Below are positions 1 to 8,924 of a stretch of DNA of 64,000 nucleotides, in pieces (position 1 is the first letter of the stretch; each line of letters opens with the position of its first letter). The DNA is from Roseofilum capinflatum BLCC-M114 (GTDB lineage: Bacteria > Cyanobacteriota > Cyanobacteriia > Cyanobacteriales > Desertifilaceae), in contig NZ_JAQOSO010000109.1 of the NCBI RefSeq assembly GCF_030068505.1, forward strand, positions 51,125 to 115,124. The letters run 5' to 3'. The notes beneath the pieces are model-generated. The model did no database searches. It was not told the DNA's origin and saw only the letters and a list, made by a program, of their open reading frames with translations. The translations under genes and the position numbers were made by a program.

Positions 1-1462
1 GATCGCTATAAAAATCGAGGGAAGGCCGACCATGGGGATAATTAGTCATAATCGGTTGTTGAACAGGAGTATGGGCAATTAACACTTGGGCAACTGGTTT
101 AACCGCAAATCCTTCTTCAAGTTCCCACACCCAAATGGGAGAAGCCATCAATAGCAATAACGACACATAACAGCCCCAGGCCAACATGCCAATAAACTGA
201 TAATCGCGTTGTTGAAATAAAAGGCTCACCACGGTTAAGGTTACCGCAACCGATCCCACCACCGCAAGAATCATCCAACTCGACAGTCTTTGAGCGATCG
301 CCAGATAAAAAGTAGCGCCCCAAGCGACAAAGCCCAAGCTGCAAAAACACCCGGTTAAGGCATGGATAAACCGGGGTTTTAATCGGGGAAACCCTTGGGA
401 ATAGGCCGTCCAAAACTCTGTCAGTTGTGCCCCTCCCGCTAATGCTAAAGCCGGATATAAAGGCAGTACATACCAAGGCAACTTGGTACTCATGATAGAA
501 ATAGCGGCGAAATAAACACTGGCCCAAACTAAAACTAACTTGCCCCAACTCCAACTGCGATGTTGCCAAGCTAATCGCAAACCGGGAATAAACATCAACA
601 ACCAGGGCGCTGATAATTTGAGAATTTCCAACAGATAATACCACGGAGGGCCCGATCGATTTTCTACAGACTGCCAAATGCGACTCAAGGATTGATGCAC
701 TAAACCGGTTTCTAGAAACGGGTTACCATAATGGAGCAGTTGCATACCGTACCAGAGGGTGACGGGAGTCAACCCCAGGAGAACCCCCATCCACAGATAC
801 GCCGACTTGAGTAAACGGGGGGTATCCCAGGCTAAAAAAATCAGGGCGATCGCCCCTAACAACAGGGCTAAAATACTTTTAGTCAGAGCAATTAAACCCA
901 ACCCTAACCCCACGCCTAAACTATAGGGAAGATTGCGCCGTCCTTTGAGCGCAAATAGTACCATCAGCAGCAAAAAACATAAAACTGGCCCATCTAACAT
1001 GGCCAACCGGCCATGGCGAACCACGGGTAATAATGTTAAATAAATCAGCGTCGAAAAAAGGGCTGGTAGTCGTTGACGAAACAACTCTAAACCCAAACCA
1101 TAAAAGAGAGGAACTGAGGTTGCACTCAGCAGGGCAGAAGGAAAACGAGTGGCCCATTCATTCACCCCCACCCCGTGATACATTAAGGCAATTAACCAAT
1201 GCACCAGGGGCGGTTTATTAAAATAGGGTAATCCTGATAAGGTGGGAAAGATCCAACCCTCCCAACTCGATGAGCGGCTCATATTACGAGCAACTTGGGC
1301 GATCGTCCCTTCATCCCAATCTCTTAAGGGCACTCCCCCTAAATTAATCATAAATAGCACAAGGGCGGCTACTAAAAATCCCAACGCCCAAAAGCGATCG
1401 ATCGGATGATCCACTCTCAGAAAAGGCTTGGGAGATTGAATAGACCAAAAATTACGGTACAT
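1..1462 (-). CDS. GT39-family membrane glycosyltransferase (partial, C-terminus outside window)
   Basis: Reading leftwards from the ATG at 1460-1462, one frame stays open to the window edge, giving about 487 residues without a stop. The N-terminus has a first membrane helix (about residues 25-45) followed by DWDEG and PYFNKPPL, the acidic loop and following segment typical of GT39/ArnT/PMT glycosyltransferases, which transfer a sugar from a polyprenyl-phosphate carrier to lipid or protein on the outer face of the membrane. Many hydrophobic stretches follow, consistent with a polytopic enzyme. The acceptor and the sugar cannot be told from sequence. The start is the first Met before the helix, and the next gene is divergent. 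The C-terminus is missing only because the window ends. Confidence 0.85.
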   Translation of the reverse strand, partial: MYRNFWSIQSPKPFLRVDHPIDRFWALGFLVAALVLFMINLGGVPLRDWDEGTIAQVARNMSRSSSWEGWIFPTLSGLPYFNKPPLVHWLIALMYHGVGVNEWATRFPSALLSATSVPLFYGLGLELFRQRLPALFSTLIYLTLLPVVRHGRLAMLDGPVLCFLLLMVLFALKGRRNLPYSLGVGLGLGLIALTKSILALLLGAIALIFLAWDTPRLLKSAYLWMGVLLGLTPVTLWYGMQLLHYGNPFLETGLVHQSLSRIWQSVENRSGPPWYYLLEILKLSAPWLLMFIPGLRLAWQHRSWSWGKLVLVWASVYFAAISIMSTKLPWYVLPLYPALALAGGAQLTEFWTAYSQGFPRLKPRFIHALTGCFCSLGFVAWGATFYLAIAQRLSSWMILAVVGSVAVTLTVVSLLFQQRDYQFIGMLAWGCYVSLLLLMASPIWVWELEEGFAVKPVAQVLIAHTPVQQPIMTNYPHGRPSLDFYSD

Positions 1463-1604
1463 GGAAGTCAGGAGGGGAAGTCAGCAGTCATGAGGATCGC
1501 TATCAACTGGTATAGTATACGCTTTCAGGGGAAAGAATTTCTGTTCGGCAAGCAAAGAGCTTAGTGATTATTGATTACCTGTGTATGAATGGGAGGCTGA
1601 GTCT

Positions 1605-2006
1605 ATGGTTAAACAAGTGCATCGAGTCGAACGGCATACAGGAGGTCGAGGGTCAAAAATTGCGGCTACTGCGATTATTTGGCCCTGTGCGGTGGCGATG
1701 TTAGCCATTTGTATTCCGATTGTAAAAGTGGTCAAGAGTGAGTTTGTTCCCCTAGCGGTGATTTTAGGAGCCAGTGGCAGCACGGCTTTAGTTTGGTTTA
1801 GTCCGGCGATCGCCTCTGGAAAACAGGAGAATGAGTGGGATGGATCGGCTGAAATCCTGGCTTCCCAAGGGGTCGATCCGGCCCAATGGGCAGAAAGTAC
1901 AAGCTTAGTGAAAACGGTTGAGTCAGAGGAGATGAGTCCCCAAAGCTGGAGTAATGCATCGGAATCGAATCAGGACTCGATTACCCCGATTTTGCCTCTG
2001 TGGTAG
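1605..2006 (+). CDS. Small membrane protein of unknown function
   Basis: A 133-residue protein that I do not recognise. It has a basic N-terminus (about residues 1-20), two closely spaced hydrophobic segments (about 20-42 and 47-68) that could form a membrane hairpin, then an acidic, Ser/Gln-rich tail ending in PILPLW. The ATG at 1605 is preferred over the in-frame ATG at 1581 because GGGAGG lies 8-10 bases upstream. It lies divergent to the GT39 gene and 93 bp upstream of the ycf23-like gene in the same direction, so the two may be co-transcribed. The family appears cyanobacterial, and no enzymatic motif is visible. Confidence 0.6.
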   Translation: MVKQVHRVERHTGGRGSKIAATAIIWPCAVAMLAICIPIVKVVKSEFVPLAVILGASGSTALVWFSPAIASGKQENEWDGSAEILASQGVDPAQWAESTSLVKTVESEEMSPQSWSNASESNQDSITPILPLW

Positions 2007-2099
2007 TCCGGAGGGTTTTATGAATTTTGGCCCAATTTTGTCTAAGGGACGTGGCACAATTAAGGGTACATTAACTATCGTTATCAGAGATTAGGTTTT

Positions 2100-2843
2100 A
2101 TGGCGATTCTTCCTCAACTGCAACCCGCTTTAGCCCAAGGACGGGCACTGAAAGTGATTAGTGGGTTAATGAATTTTGATGCCGATCGCACAGCTATGGT
2201 GGTGAAGGCTGCCGATCGCGGGGGGGCAACGTTTGTGGATATTGCTGCCGATCCCGATTTGGTGCGTCTTGGCCGCAGTTTGACGAGTCTACCCCTATGT
2301 GTTTCTGCCGTGGAGCCGCAGAAATTTGTGGCAGCAGTGGACGCGGGAGCGGATTTGATTGAGATTGGGAATTTTGATGCGTTCTATGCCCAAGGACGGC
2401 GATTTGAGGCGGATGAGGTTTTGGCGCTGACGCAAGACGTGCGATCGCTGCTTCCCGATATCATGCTCTCGGTGACCGTTCCTCACATTTTACCCTTGGA
2501 TGAACAGGTACAGTTAGCCCAAGCCTTGGTTGCTGAAGGTGCAGATGTGATTCAAACGGAAGGGGGAACCAGCAGTCAACCTACCCATTCGGGCACATTG
2601 GGATTAATTGAAAAAGCGGCTCCTACCTTAGCGGCTGCCTATGAAATTTCCCGTGGGGTAGAAGTGCCAGTGTTATGTGCCTCTGGCTTGTCTAATGTTA
2701 CCGCACCCATGGCGATCGCCTCTGGCGCTCAAGGTATTGGCGTGGGTTCAGCGATTAACCGGTTAGATAATGAGTTGGCAATGGTGGCTGTGGTGCGTTC
2801 TCTGGTAGAAGCACTGAATTCGGCGATCGTCCTCCATTCCTAA
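2100..2843 (+). CDS. ycf23: Ycf23 / DUF561 TIM-barrel-like protein
   Basis: A 247-residue protein matching the Ycf23 (DUF561) family of cyanobacteria and some algal plastids. Features are the early ALKVISGLMNFD segment, alternating strand/helix pattern, EIGNFDAFYAQGR, the IQTEGGTSS loop and a late GAQGIGVGSAI phosphate-binding-like loop, together suggesting a TIM-barrel related to phosphate-binding synthases. The biochemical role of the family is not established; it has sometimes been treated as a regulator, but the sequence shows an enzyme-like barrel and no DNA-binding motif. Length is normal for the family. The start follows a TTAGGTTTT leader with no strong ribosome-binding site. It stands alone, with a convergent unknown gene downstream. 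Confidence 0.85.
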   Translation: MAILPQLQPALAQGRALKVISGLMNFDADRTAMVVKAADRGGATFVDIAADPDLVRLGRSLTSLPLCVSAVEPQKFVAAVDAGADLIEIGNFDAFYAQGRRFEADEVLALTQDVRSLLPDIMLSVTVPHILPLDEQVQLAQALVAEGADVIQTEGGTSSQPTHSGTLGLIEKAAPTLAAAYEISRGVEVPVLCASGLSNVTAPMAIASGAQGIGVGSAINRLDNELAMVAVVRSLVEALNSAIVLHS

Positions 2844-2890
2844 CTATAGTCGATTCGCTGGGGCAGGAAGACATAGCAGGAAGACATAAT

Positions 2891-2963
2891 TGTAGGGGCG
2901 TTTCATGTCGCATTGGCGTAGCCTGCGCGGAGCGCATAGCGAAACGGCCGGAAAGCCCCTACA
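2891..2963. repeat. TGTAGGGGC...GCCCCTACA intergenic inverted repeat
   Basis: The left arm TGTAGGGGC (2891-2899) plus GTTTC pairs with GAAAC (2941-2945) and GCCCCTACA (2955-2963). The loop carries an inner palindromic tract, GCGTAGCCTGCGCGGAGCGC. It lies between the ycf23 gene and a convergent gene, so as RNA it could also terminate transcription. Related TGTAGGGG hairpins occur at 22409 and near 13213. Confidence 0.65.
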
Positions 2964-3031
2964 GATATCGTCGTTGTAGATAAACTGCCCCAGTATCAAC
3001 CTTAATCGAATTTAGACACACTCAAAACCCC

Positions 3032-4384
3032 TTAAAAATCCACCAAATTCTCCTCAACGCCCTGTTCTTTGAGCCAGGCGATCGCCCCTTCCGGGCCATC
3101 CTGGGCCCGTCGCAGCAGCGCCCCCCAAGTCAGAACAGCCTTCTGCTTCGGATCAACAGCGATCGCCCCCTTAATCCGAGTCCATAAAACCCCCGTATCC
3201 GTCGCCAACAAGCGATCGATTTCCTCCCGACTCTCCGAAGCCTTATAAATCTCCAACGCCTCATCCCAGCGCCCGTCAACGATCCGCGTGAACACCTGCT
3301 GACTCGGAGAAGCCCAAGATTGCTTGGCATTATGGGCACTCAAATGGGCATGACGGTTAATCAACTCCCATTGTCCTTGAATATCTACCGACCATCCCGG
3401 TTTATTCCACAAACCATGCAACCGTTGCTTCGCCGGAGTCCATAACCCACTTTTCGCCAACTGCATGGCCTCGGCATACTCAGAACCCTTCAACAACATC
3501 CGATCCAGAGAAACCGGTTGCAACTCCACAGGAGCCGGTAAAAACGTCCTCGGTTGCACCTGATACATCTCAAACCGTGGCTCCAAACCCATCGTCTGAT
3601 TCACCGTCAAAAACGGCTGTTGAGGCCACTTCGGATGCTTCGACCAGACCGGCAACTCATTGGCTGGACTCGTCCAACTGGCAAACGACCCAACATAGGT
3701 AGTCTTGGGATTGTAATAAATCATCTGACCATAGAGAATCTCTTTGCCCTCCCTCGTCACCGTCCCCGTCAGATTCACCCACTGCGCCGACTCACGATTA
3801 ACCAGAGCGCCATTACTCCACTTTAACCCCGTCAACGGTAGGGGTTCATTAGACGTTTCCGTTTTTAAGTTCAAAGGCTGAAGGACAAAACTCTCTGTCG
3901 GGGACTCAATCTCCAGTTGATTAATAAACTGATACATCGGTTTCGCCCGCTCAAACGGCTCTGGATCGCTAATGCGGCGATAAATTCTTAACTGATAAAT
4001 ATACCGACAAGTGGGAGATCCCGGCGCATCCGGTTGACACCCCTGGCGATGGGCAAAAATCGGCAGCATCATATCCTCATAGGGGCCCACTTTCATCTCC
4101 AAGGGATAACCGGGAGTGTAACCCGATTGAATCAGCTTATCCTCAATTTCATCTAACGTTTGCAGAGACCGGCGATTGGTTTCCCCTAACTGGGTGGTTT
4201 TCGGTAAATATTGATTCACCCAAATCAGAGCATCTGGATTGACCATCAATTGTAGAGCCACCCAAACTCCAGCCACCACACTAGAGAGTCCCAAGGTCAA
4301 CACAATCAGGCCAAAAATAGCCTGTAGGGAAGACGGCCGCTGAGGGTCGCTTTCAGAAAATACGCTTCCTGTATCCTCATTCAT
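3032..4384 (-). CDS. Unknown cyanobacterial membrane-anchored protein
   Basis: A 450-residue protein of no recognised function. One clear membrane segment lies near the N-terminus (about residues 20-48, Leu/Val-rich), followed by a long soluble part with the C-rich patch QGCQPDAPGSPTCRYIYQLR (about 114-133) and a C-terminal third of short helical repeats containing several Trp (WTPAKQRL, WSVDIQGQWELINRH, WDEALEIY), suggestive of a tetratricopeptide-like helical region. The two cysteines around residues 116-125 could form a disulfide if the domain is extracytoplasmic. The ATG is the first in frame, after the hairpin-poor gap to the GT4 gene upstream (52 bp). It may be transcribed after that gene, since both are on the minus strand. 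Confidence 0.7.
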   Translation of the reverse strand: MNEDTGSVFSESDPQRPSSLQAIFGLIVLTLGLSSVVAGVWVALQLMVNPDALIWVNQYLPKTTQLGETNRRSLQTLDEIEDKLIQSGYTPGYPLEMKVGPYEDMMLPIFAHRQGCQPDAPGSPTCRYIYQLRIYRRISDPEPFERAKPMYQFINQLEIESPTESFVLQPLNLKTETSNEPLPLTGLKWSNGALVNRESAQWVNLTGTVTREGKEILYGQMIYYNPKTTYVGSFASWTSPANELPVWSKHPKWPQQPFLTVNQTMGLEPRFEMYQVQPRTFLPAPVELQPVSLDRMLLKGSEYAEAMQLAKSGLWTPAKQRLHGLWNKPGWSVDIQGQWELINRHAHLSAHNAKQSWASPSQQVFTRIVDGRWDEALEIYKASESREEIDRLLATDTGVLWTRIKGAIAVDPKQKAVLTWGALLRRAQDGPEGAIAWLKEQGVEENLVDF

Positions 4385-4436
4385 AGAGTTTCAATTCCCA
4401 AAGCTGCGGACAGCAATTCACAACCATTAATGAAAA

Positions 4437-5657
4437 TTAACCTTGGGTTGCAGTCAGGAGCGCTTTCTCATAGCGCATACCTACCCGTTCCCAAGTGTAC
4501 TCCTGTTCAATCAACTCTCGGCCGTTACGGGACAATTTTTTTCTTAAAGGCGGATTTTCAAACAAACGACTAATGTTCACCACATAATCTTCGATGGTAT
4601 TAGCTCGCAGGGCCCGTTGGGGAATCTCCGGCCCATCGGCGGCCAAACCTTCTAAAGCGCGATCGCTCGCTACCACCGGAATCCCTGTGGCCATGGCTTC
4701 GAGAGTCCTATTCTTCATCCCCAAACCGGTACGAATGGGAATCACACAAACCGTCGCGCTATGCAAATATTCAACCAGAGAAGGGACTTCTCCCGTAACC
4801 GTGATTCCCGGCCGCTCTCCAAGGGCGCTCACTTCAGGTACAGGTCTAGCTCCAACCAGCTTCAGGGAAACCTCCCGATAGCGATTTTGGAGTTGGGGAA
4901 ACACTTCTAAGCTCAAAAACCGGGCCGCATCAATATTGACTCGATTATCCATTGCTGCCATAAACAGCAATTGATGACCTCCGGGATCTTCGGTACGCTT
5001 AGGAAACAAGCTCAGATCGACACCATTGCCAATCACGCTAATACGGCTTTCTGGGTTCATCTCCAGCAGAGTCCGTTTATCCTCAGTGGTCATGACTACA
5101 AGATGGCGAAACTTACTCATATAGCGTTTTTCATACTGTCGCAGCAGGGGCAAACTAATTTGATCTCGCACTTGATTGTCGGATGTCTTGGTTTGTAACT
5201 GATTTTTATGCGTGCGATAGACTGAGTTATGGATATTGGCCAGGGTTCCATAATGGTTTTGCCACTCTGGACGCACATAAATTTCATTGAGCCGATGTTC
5301 ACAGGCGATCGCATCAAAGCCTTGAGTCGCGACGGCTCGATCGACCCACTGCTGCATGGGTTCTGAAAATATGGACTTTACAGCGCTAGGTGTTCCTTGT
5401 TGAAAGAAGTTTTGAAAGCGCTTGAGTTTAGAGAATTTTCCGGGAGTCGGTTCTGGAGGAGGGGGAAAGACGACTAACTCATGAACATACTCGCGCAAGG
5501 CTTCAAGGTGGGCATCACTGACTTGATTGGTCTGTTGCGTAACCAGGGTGATAGAATGATCTCGACTTAAATATTTGAGTAAATGAAAAGTTCTCATCTG
5601 TATTCTCCCTTCTGTGGGAGGATAAGGAAAGGTGACAGAGAGCATTAAAATTTTCAT
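4437..5657 (-). CDS. GT4-family glycosyltransferase (PEP-CTERM/EpsH-associated type)
   Basis: A 406-residue retaining glycosyltransferase of the GT-B fold. The N-terminal domain starts MKILMLSVTFPYPPTEG, typical of sugar transferases found with exosortase/exopolysaccharide systems. The C-terminal domain has VIGNGVDLSLFP (about residue 205-216), LKLVGARP, and the donor-binding stretch GMKNRTLEAMATGIPVVASDRALEGL (split E-x7-E like region). It probably adds a sugar to an exopolysaccharide or glycolipid on the cytoplasmic face. The acceptor is unknown. No exosortase gene is in the window, but a PEP-CTERM substrate is encoded 3.2 kb away at 8925. A small hairpin lies just upstream of the start. 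Confidence 0.8.
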   Translation of the reverse strand: MKILMLSVTFPYPPTEGRIQMRTFHLLKYLSRDHSITLVTQQTNQVSDAHLEALREYVHELVVFPPPPEPTPGKFSKLKRFQNFFQQGTPSAVKSIFSEPMQQWVDRAVATQGFDAIACEHRLNEIYVRPEWQNHYGTLANIHNSVYRTHKNQLQTKTSDNQVRDQISLPLLRQYEKRYMSKFRHLVVMTTEDKRTLLEMNPESRISVIGNGVDLSLFPKRTEDPGGHQLLFMAAMDNRVNIDAARFLSLEVFPQLQNRYREVSLKLVGARPVPEVSALGERPGITVTGEVPSLVEYLHSATVCVIPIRTGLGMKNRTLEAMATGIPVVASDRALEGLAADGPEIPQRALRANTIEDYVVNISRLFENPPLRKKLSRNGRELIEQEYTWERVGMRYEKALLTATQG

Positions 5658-5668
5658 TGTTTTTTTTA

Positions 5669-5694
5669 AATAGAGAGATTCAATGCTCTCTATT
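5669..5694. other. Small hairpin in the divergent intergenic region
   Basis: AATAGAGAG (5669-5677) pairs perfectly with CTCTCTATT (5686-5694) around an 8-base loop. Read on the minus strand it sits about 11 bases before the GT4 start codon, so it would form in the 5' leader of that transcript and could affect translation. This is inferred from the sequence only. Confidence 0.4.
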
Positions 5695-5767
5695 ATTCAT
5701 CATCTCTGATGAAGCATCAATGGTCAGACCCTCTTTGAAATGGTCATCTCAATTTTAATCCTTAAGT

Positions 5768-7018
5768 ATGGCTCGATTTTTACATCTGTCTGATGTTCAT
5801 CTAGGATTCGATCGCTACGATAATGCCGATCGCACGAAGGATTTCTTTTTTGCGTTTCAGGATGCTCTGGAGAAATATGCGATCGCCGAATCTGTGGATT
5901 TTGTCATCATTGCGGGAGACTTATTCGAGCATCGCCAAATTCTACCGGCAACCCTGAACCAGGCTCAGATTGGCTTAGAATTGCTGCAAAAGGCTAATAT
6001 TCCGGTGTTGGCGATCGAGGGCAATCATGATAACCTCCCCTATGGCACTAGAACCAGTTGGTTGCGCTATTTAGCCGATAGTGGGTTGCTGATTTTACTC
6101 GAACCCAATGCTGACCAAGCTTACGATCGCTGGACTCCGGAAACACAGCAGGGAGGCTATATCGATCTGCCTTGTGATGTTAGGGTGATTGGATCTCGCT
6201 GGTATGGTGCATCTGCTCCGAAGGCGATCGCTCAGTTGGCAGAGTCGATTCAAAAGTTGCCCACTCCCCCCACCTATCAAATCATGTTATTTCACCATGG
6301 TTTAGAGGGGCAAATTTCGCGCTATTCGGGGGCACTCAAATATGAGGAGTTACAACCGCTCAAGGATGCGGGAATTGATTATTTGGCGTTGGGCCATATT
6401 CATAAACAGTATACGGCCGAAGGATGGATTTTTAATCCTGGCTCTACGGAAGCCAATAGTATTGCCGAAGGGCAGGATCAAAACCCTAGAGGTGTGTATT
6501 TAGTTACTCTGGAGGAGGGGGAAATTCAGGCTGATTTAAAGCGAGACTATTATCAGCGACCGATTGTCCGCCTTAAGTTAAAGGTGAATAAGGAGCAAAC
6601 GCAAGAGGAAGTTGAAGAAGCGGCGGTGGAGAAGGTGAGTAAGGAAAAAGACAAGATGAGGGGGGCGATCGTTGAACTGCGAATTGAGGGACAATTGGGA
6701 TTTAATCGCTTAGATATTAATGTGCGTCAATTACGGCAAAAATTACATGAAAAAAGTGAAGCGCTGATTTTCTTGCTCAAATATGAAGTCACCGGAACGG
6801 AATATGAAAGTCCTTTCCCCAAAGGTGGAGACCCCCCAAAACGGGAAGAGATTGAACAACAAGTTTTTGAGGATTTACTCAGCGCCAATACCAATTATCA
6901 GCATCAAGCCGAACCTCTAGCCAAAGGCTTAAGAGTGCTAAAACAACAGGTTTTAGACAGCGAACATCCCTCTGTTCTCTATCAGTTTGTCGAGCAATTA
7001 TTGACAGAGAAAGAGTAG
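5768..7018 (+). CDS. SbcD/Mre11-type metallophosphoesterase (DNA repair nuclease)
   Basis: A 416-residue calcineurin-like phosphoesterase. Metal-binding motifs are visible in order: D9-x-H11 (LSDVHLG), GD (IIAGDLFEH, D51), GNHD (85-88), the H of LFHHGLEG, and GHIH (about 210). The order and the DxH...GNHD spacing match SbcD/Mre11, which with the SbcC/Rad50 ATPase processes DNA ends. The C-terminal 170 residues include a Glu/Lys-rich helix (KEQTQEEVEEAAVEK) and a capping region. No sbcC gene is adjacent, so the partner must be elsewhere or the protein acts alone. It starts at the first ATG. The downstream GHL10 gene is convergent. Confidence 0.85.
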   Translation: MARFLHLSDVHLGFDRYDNADRTKDFFFAFQDALEKYAIAESVDFVIIAGDLFEHRQILPATLNQAQIGLELLQKANIPVLAIEGNHDNLPYGTRTSWLRYLADSGLLILLEPNADQAYDRWTPETQQGGYIDLPCDVRVIGSRWYGASAPKAIAQLAESIQKLPTPPTYQIMLFHHGLEGQISRYSGALKYEELQPLKDAGIDYLALGHIHKQYTAEGWIFNPGSTEANSIAEGQDQNPRGVYLVTLEEGEIQADLKRDYYQRPIVRLKLKVNKEQTQEEVEEAAVEKVSKEKDKMRGAIVELRIEGQLGFNRLDINVRQLRQKLHEKSEALIFLLKYEVTGTEYESPFPKGGDPPKREEIEQQVFEDLLSANTNYQHQAEPLAKGLRVLKQQVLDSEHPSVLYQFVEQLLTEKE

Positions 7019-7027
7019 GGGCTTGCA

Positions 7028-7064
7028 TACAGCGCTTTGCGCTTTTAAGTAATGAGTAATGAGT
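7028..7064. repeat. AGCGCTTTGCGCT dispersed repeat, reverse-oriented copy
   Basis: This 37-base segment, containing the core CAGCGCTTTGCGCT and then AAGTAATGAGTAATGAGTA, is almost the reverse complement of 20258-20296. Shorter relatives of the core ACAGCGCAAAGCGCTGT occur at 18981, 57624 and 57677. It fills the gap between two convergent genes and can form a hairpin. Confidence 0.7.
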
Positions 7065-7079
7065 ACAGAAGAGGGGTAT

Positions 7080-8600
7080 TTATGACGAGGATTGCCGACA
7101 GGAGCGCCGTTGGCGATCGATTTGCGGTTCTTGCCAAGAAAAAGCAAAATGACTAATGGCTGAAATGCGGCCCTGCCACCGTTGCAAATCACGCATCTGA
7201 GCTTCTAAAGAGGGACGATTTCTGTAATCTCGTCCCCATTGTCCGGCTAAGACGGGCTTAACTTGCACATTTTGAGCCGCCATACTTAACACCCGCTCCA
7301 CCTGTTCGGTAATACACTCGGTTCCGCCACAAACACCGTAGGACATGGGATGCCATTCCATAGAGGCGGGGAATCTGTCCCAAGGTTGCAGGCGGGAATC
7401 ATAACCTTTGCCCACTACTTTGTTAGCATCAGGGAAAAAGACCGCTCCGGTGGGTAACCCTTGCCGTTGAGCCGGGGCACTGGCGAGAACCAGAAAATCG
7501 ATCACCCCTTGCAGAGCATGGGCAACACTGAGTAACCAGAGTTCCTGTTGTAGGCGGTTTTGCTGTTGTCTTAAACTGAGGGAGCCTTGGGGAGTATTGC
7601 GACCTTGCCACAGGGGTTGCCCTTCTTGGGGATAGCGCTGCTTGGCGGCTTGCAGATCGTCAATGGTAATGTATCCTTTGCTGATATAGGCTTGAATGAT
7701 GTATTGACCCTGGTTATTCGTGGCCCGTTGATAGAGCGCCTGTTGGGAGGCGGGGCCATAAATCCATAAATCTTGGACTTTGGTGGCGACGGAAGCGGGG
7801 CCGGTGAGCCGAGGATAGCGAATATAGTCAAAGAGCATCCCATCAGGCTGACGTTTGAGGATGGAGTTGACTAAATAATAATAATCTCGTTTGGCTTGGG
7901 GATGATAGGGATCGATAAATACATTCTGGCTGTCGCCTCCGGTGAGATCGTAGCCGGTGTCTTTTGCGTCATGAACGGAGAGGCTGGTTTGGTTGTTGCC
8001 GTTGCGGGCTAGGGCTTGTTGGCGATCGCCCAACAAACTATAGTTATAACCAAAGTTCATGGAAAAGAGCCAGGCATAAGCCCGTAACCCCCGTTCTCTA
8101 GCTTTCTCAATGGCTAGGGCTAACAAATCAGCATTTTCCTGCCCCTGAAGCCGAACTACAGAGGGCCAAGGGGTGGGATTATCGTTGGCGGGTAAGAGAA
8201 CCTGACCGTTAAAAAAGGCTTCAATATAGACCTCGTTATAGCCCTTATTGACAATCTCATCCATCACCCGATCTAAGTTTCCGTTAAATAAATCACAGGG
8301 ATAGAGGCGCAGCCAAATGGCTTGGGTTTGGGGCCAAGTGCGGGCGCGGCAATTTTGCAGTTGGGCGGTATGTTGTTGAACTAAAGCTTGATAGCGCTGT
8401 TGGGCTTCAGGATTTCCACTCAGGGCGGCTTGGCGTGCCTGTTCTTTTGCTTGCCGCTCTTGATTGGATAACTGACAGTGGGCATTGACAGCCGCAGAGC
8501 CGGGTTTGACCTGGGTCAGGGTTCCTAAAATGGGGGAGAGAAGCAGAAATAAGGCCAGCCAAAGATTGAACTTGTAAGGTCTCAAGAAGGGAGAAGTCAT
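7080..8600 (-). CDS. Exported glycoside hydrolase-like protein (GHL10 / DUF187 family)
   Basis: A 506-residue protein with a hydrophobic signal segment (about residues 10-35) and a following domain of the GHL10 family, a TIM-barrel group related to glycoside hydrolases. Visible family features are the strand WPQTQAIWLRLYPCDLF, GYNEVYIEAFFNG, the FSMNFGYNYS and the NVFIDPYHP and GMLFDYIRYPR segments, the last carrying the acidic residue expected at the barrel's catalytic side. It probably acts in the periplasm or cell envelope on a polysaccharide that is not known. The length fits the family. It is divergent from the PEP-CTERM gene, separated by 324 bp. Confidence 0.8.
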   Translation of the reverse strand: MTSPFLRPYKFNLWLALFLLLSPILGTLTQVKPGSAAVNAHCQLSNQERQAKEQARQAALSGNPEAQQRYQALVQQHTAQLQNCRARTWPQTQAIWLRLYPCDLFNGNLDRVMDEIVNKGYNEVYIEAFFNGQVLLPANDNPTPWPSVVRLQGQENADLLALAIEKARERGLRAYAWLFSMNFGYNYSLLGDRQQALARNGNNQTSLSVHDAKDTGYDLTGGDSQNVFIDPYHPQAKRDYYYLVNSILKRQPDGMLFDYIRYPRLTGPASVATKVQDLWIYGPASQQALYQRATNNQGQYIIQAYISKGYITIDDLQAAKQRYPQEGQPLWQGRNTPQGSLSLRQQQNRLQQELWLLSVAHALQGVIDFLVLASAPAQRQGLPTGAVFFPDANKVVGKGYDSRLQPWDRFPASMEWHPMSYGVCGGTECITEQVERVLSMAAQNVQVKPVLAGQWGRDYRNRPSLEAQMRDLQRWQGRISAISHFAFSWQEPQIDRQRRSCRQSSS

Positions 8601-8924
8601 GAAAAACAGATCGAGTGGGTTGCAGGAGTTGGTAGGGGTGGGTTCTCCCCGATCTAGGATACCGAAGATCGATGAGGTGAATTCGCCCTAAGACTACCGA
8701 TCATTGTACCGAGTGAAGGGGGGAAAATCTGGATGAGGCGATCGCCAGTTATATGAGTCCGATAGGAGATCCGTAGTTTACCGAATCTTCATATCCATGT
8801 GAAGAGTTGGTGAAGAAGGGGATTTAAGCTAGTCACGAGCAAAACTGGCAGCTTAAATTAGGGATATGACATGCACTCAATCTTATTCAAACCCCTAAAC
8901 GTGCGCTACCCAGGAGAAATAATT

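Noticed and set aside
117..677. Open frame of 186 residues on the minus strand at the left edge
   Set aside because: It is in a different frame of the GT39 gene, which shows clear DWDEG and PYFNKPPL motifs through the whole of 1-1462.
5768..7018. An SbcCD operon
   Set aside because: Only the SbcD-type gene is present, and the next gene is convergent and unrelated.
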